From NCBI GenBank assembly GCA_015709655.1, contig CP054181.1:857262-921261 (forward strand): a DNA stretch of 64,000 nucleotides, given 5' to 3'. This document shows, piece after piece, positions 62,348 through 64,000 of the stretch. Under the pieces are notes generated by a model that saw only the letters and a list, made by a program, of their open reading frames with translations, did not search any database and was not told the DNA's origin. The stretch is from Ignavibacteria bacterium. Its GTDB lineage: Bacteria > Bacteroidota > Ignavibacteria > Kapaibacteriales > Kapaibacteriaceae. Made by a program: the position numbers and the translations under genes. Positions within the stretch are counted from its first letter, which is position 1. Each line of letters opens with the position of its first letter.

Positions 62348-64000
62348 GTGCCGTCATGGTCCACGTCTGCATCATACCCTTACCTTTCATCTCTCTTTTT
62401 CCGCGTGACGTGAACGTTGCCAAACCGTCACCGATTTCCAACACTCGCTTCCGAAACTGATCAGATACATGAAGCTCGCCGGGCCCTGCTGTTTGTTCCA
62501 AACGGGCGGCAACATTAACGGTATCGCCCCACACATCGTACACCATACGGATTTCACCGATTACTCCTGCACTAACCGGACCACAGTGCACACCGAACCG
62601 CACCTTCAGTGTGTGATACTTTTCTGAGAACAACTCATGTTTTACCAGGGCTGAGGTGGTATCAGCAAAGGCACTAACAATTCGCTGCAACTCCAGCGCG
62701 GCACCTACCATCCTTTCAACATGATCATTCTGCGGTACCGGTGCTCCTGCAACGGTCATGTACGAGTCGCCGAGCGTTTTAATTTTGGTAAGACCATGCC
62801 GTGCGACCGCCTCATCGCACTGTTTATACAGGATATTAAGAAAATCTATTACTACAGCCGGTGATGTCGAGGCCGCCATTTGGGTGAAATTAACGATATC
62901 AAAAAAGAGCACACTAACGTCATCAAACTGTTCGGCAATAAACGCCTCACCATTCAGTAACCTTTCAGCAATAGTAGCAGGGACCATATTCTCCAGCAGT
63001 ATGCGTTGCTGCTCGCGAACCCGCTGTTCTTCTTGCAGGGCAAGTGCATGTTCACGTTGTTGTGCTTCGAAACGCAGCTTTACCTCTACCATTGCCAGGT
63101 TCCGCTGCTTTTCGAGACCAAGGATTTTTTCATTGAGTTCACGATACCGCTCCAAATACCGCAACGCATCAGGAAACTGTCCGTACTTTTTATGGAGCAG
63201 ATATTGTAAGTTCAGTATCTGTACCAGTTCGTATTCCGTTCGCAAGGATGCAGCGACTTCTTCAATACTCCGGAGCAGGCCCAAGGCCCTTTCGTCATCC
63301 CCAATTTCGATTGCGATTTGTGCAGAAACCAATTTACACAGTACCAGCTGTGTATTCCAGTTCTGATCTGAAGCGTAAGCAGCTGCCTCACTGATCCTCT
63401 TCCAAGCCTCATCGGTATTACCAGTTCCAAGGAAAACCATGGCCATCTGGGTGTTCACTGTGCACAATCCTTTGTAGTCAGCTCCCGTGATACACAGTGT
63501 GGCAGCCTGTTCCAGATGATACAAAGCTTCGTCAAACCTGCATACACTTGTGAGTACTTCACCAAGTTGAATACTTTTTTCCGTAATCAGGTTGGCGTTC
63601 CCCAACTTCATGCCACAATCCAGTGCCTGCTTATACCAGCTTATGGCCATTGTTGGATTACCTGCAGCCTCATGAGTATTCCCAATCGCACCAAGCACAG
63701 TAGCAGTATATTCAACCTTATCGTGTCTCTGAAAAACATCTAATGCACCGTAAAACAGTTCCGCTGCTTCTGCGAAACGAGTCTGCTTTATGAAAAGAAT
63801 TCCAAGATTCGTAGCAACCATTGCACGTCGGACTTCGTCGCCTGACGTTTCAAACCCCTGTATCGCTTCTTTATAGTACTCTTCCGCTGTTGCAAAATTC
63901 CCGGAGTCCAGATGCAGGTTGGCAAGGTTTACGCGAACGCTGGTAACCTTTGTTATTGCTCCGCACAACTCCCACATTCGCTCTGCTTCTACCAGGAGCC
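62337..64000 (-). CDS. TPR-containing class III adenylate cyclase (5' end beyond the window)
   Basis: At least 553 residues; the frame stays open to base 64000, so the N-terminus is missing and the ATG at 63977 is internal. TPR repeats cover roughly the first 285 residues (ANLHLDSGNFATAEEYYKEAI, IGNTHEAAGNPTMAISWYKQAL), then a coiled coil with RILLENMVPATIAERLLNGE, then the cyclase domain from about 355. It has metal-binding FFDIVNFTQ, IKTLGDSYMTVAGAP, and DVWGDTVNVAARLE. These residues look complete for activity. Probably makes cAMP in response to a TPR-sensed partner. Adenylate specificity is inferred from the Asp in DVWGDT. Confidence 0.9.
   Translation of the reverse strand, partial: LLVEAERMWELCGAITKVTSVRVNLANLHLDSGNFATAEEYYKEAIQGFETSGDEVRRAMVATNLGILFIKQTRFAEAAELFYGALDVFQRHDKVEYTATVLGAIGNTHEAAGNPTMAISWYKQALDCGMKLGNANLITEKSIQLGEVLTSVCRFDEALYHLEQAATLCITGADYKGLCTVNTQMAMVFLGTGNTDEAWKRISEAAAYASDQNWNTQLVLCKLVSAQIAIEIGDDERALGLLRSIEEVAASLRTEYELVQILNLQYLLHKKYGQFPDALRYLERYRELNEKILGLEKQRNLAMVEVKLRFEAQQREHALALQEEQRVREQQRILLENMVPATIAERLLNGEAFIAEQFDDVSVLFFDIVNFTQMAASTSPAVVIDFLNILYKQCDEAVARHGLTKIKTLGDSYMTVAGAPVPQNDHVERMVGAALELQRIVSAFADTTSALVKHELFSEKYHTLKVRFGVHCGPVSAGVIGEIRMVYDVWGDTVNVAARLEQTAGPGELHVSDQFRKRVLEIGDGLATFTSRGKREMKGKGMMQTWTMTAPSA

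Overview
The window looks like chromosome from a member of the Bacteroidota/Chlorobiota superphylum, perhaps the Ignavibacteria/Kapabacteria side; the lineage is inferred. Support comes from secreted proteins ending in type IX secretion (T9SS)-like C-terminal domains, DUF4397 and HmuY-family proteins, a SusC/BtuB-type receptor under a TPP riboswitch, and TAnnTTTG promoter boxes (the Bacteroidota -7 element) in front of many genes. It is mostly dense, ordinary housekeeping sequence with one accessory island (about 5.8-13 kb) and one isolated insertion sequence (47-48.4 kb).

Layout. 0-5.8 kb: the 3' part of a glycogen phosphorylase gene, a DUF4397/T9SS protein, then ffh-rpsP closed by a strong terminator. 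5.8-12.2 kb: an AT-richer island bounded by an internally deleted IS3-family copy and a full-length IS3-family copy in opposite orientation, enclosing two orphan secreted-protein genes and a frameshifted IS256-like element. The full IS3 copy abuts two gene fragments, an HTH protein and a VOC/glyoxalase protein, both lacking their 5' ends. 12.2-25 kb: small membrane proteins, a UDP-glucuronate decarboxylase-like epimerase with a CDF-like protein, an OmpA-family plus WD40 two-gene operon, dnaB, a Gfo/Idh oxidoreductase, a GT9 glycosyltransferase, a STAS protein and an isolated nuoC. 25-31 kb: a SET-domain protein, a thiamine-type TonB receptor with its riboswitch, murA and an EnvC-like protein. 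30.5-39 kb (minus strand): LCP lipoprotein, mazG, orphan paaA, HmuY-like lipoprotein, then lptG, ftsX, a flippase and a heparinase-fold protein joined by 4-bp ATGA overlaps. 39-50 kb: asnB, a large Gly-rich secreted protein, a LytTR regulator, an AEC transporter, a kelch/lectin T9SS protein, an IS256-family element with clear 8-bp target duplication, a methyltransferase and a glycosyltransferase. 50-64 kb: surE, rseP, dxr, rng, the SRP RNA gene, hmgA, tRNA-Arg, rpsA, folC, purH and a TPR-adenylate cyclase running off the right edge.

The genes suggest an organism with a Gram-negative envelope and active surface glycan metabolism (asparagine synthase-like, flippase, heparinase-fold, GT9, GT4, epimerase, LptG) and several T9SS-type exported proteins. 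The most interesting global signal is promoter architecture. A TAnnTTTG (or TAnnTTCG) box lies only 3-6 nt before the start codon of several genes (purH, murA, the epimerase, the HmuY-like and SET genes). The same box sits 6 nt before the folded 5' end of the SRP RNA, which calibrates the start point and predicts leaderless mRNAs starting at or next to the ATG.
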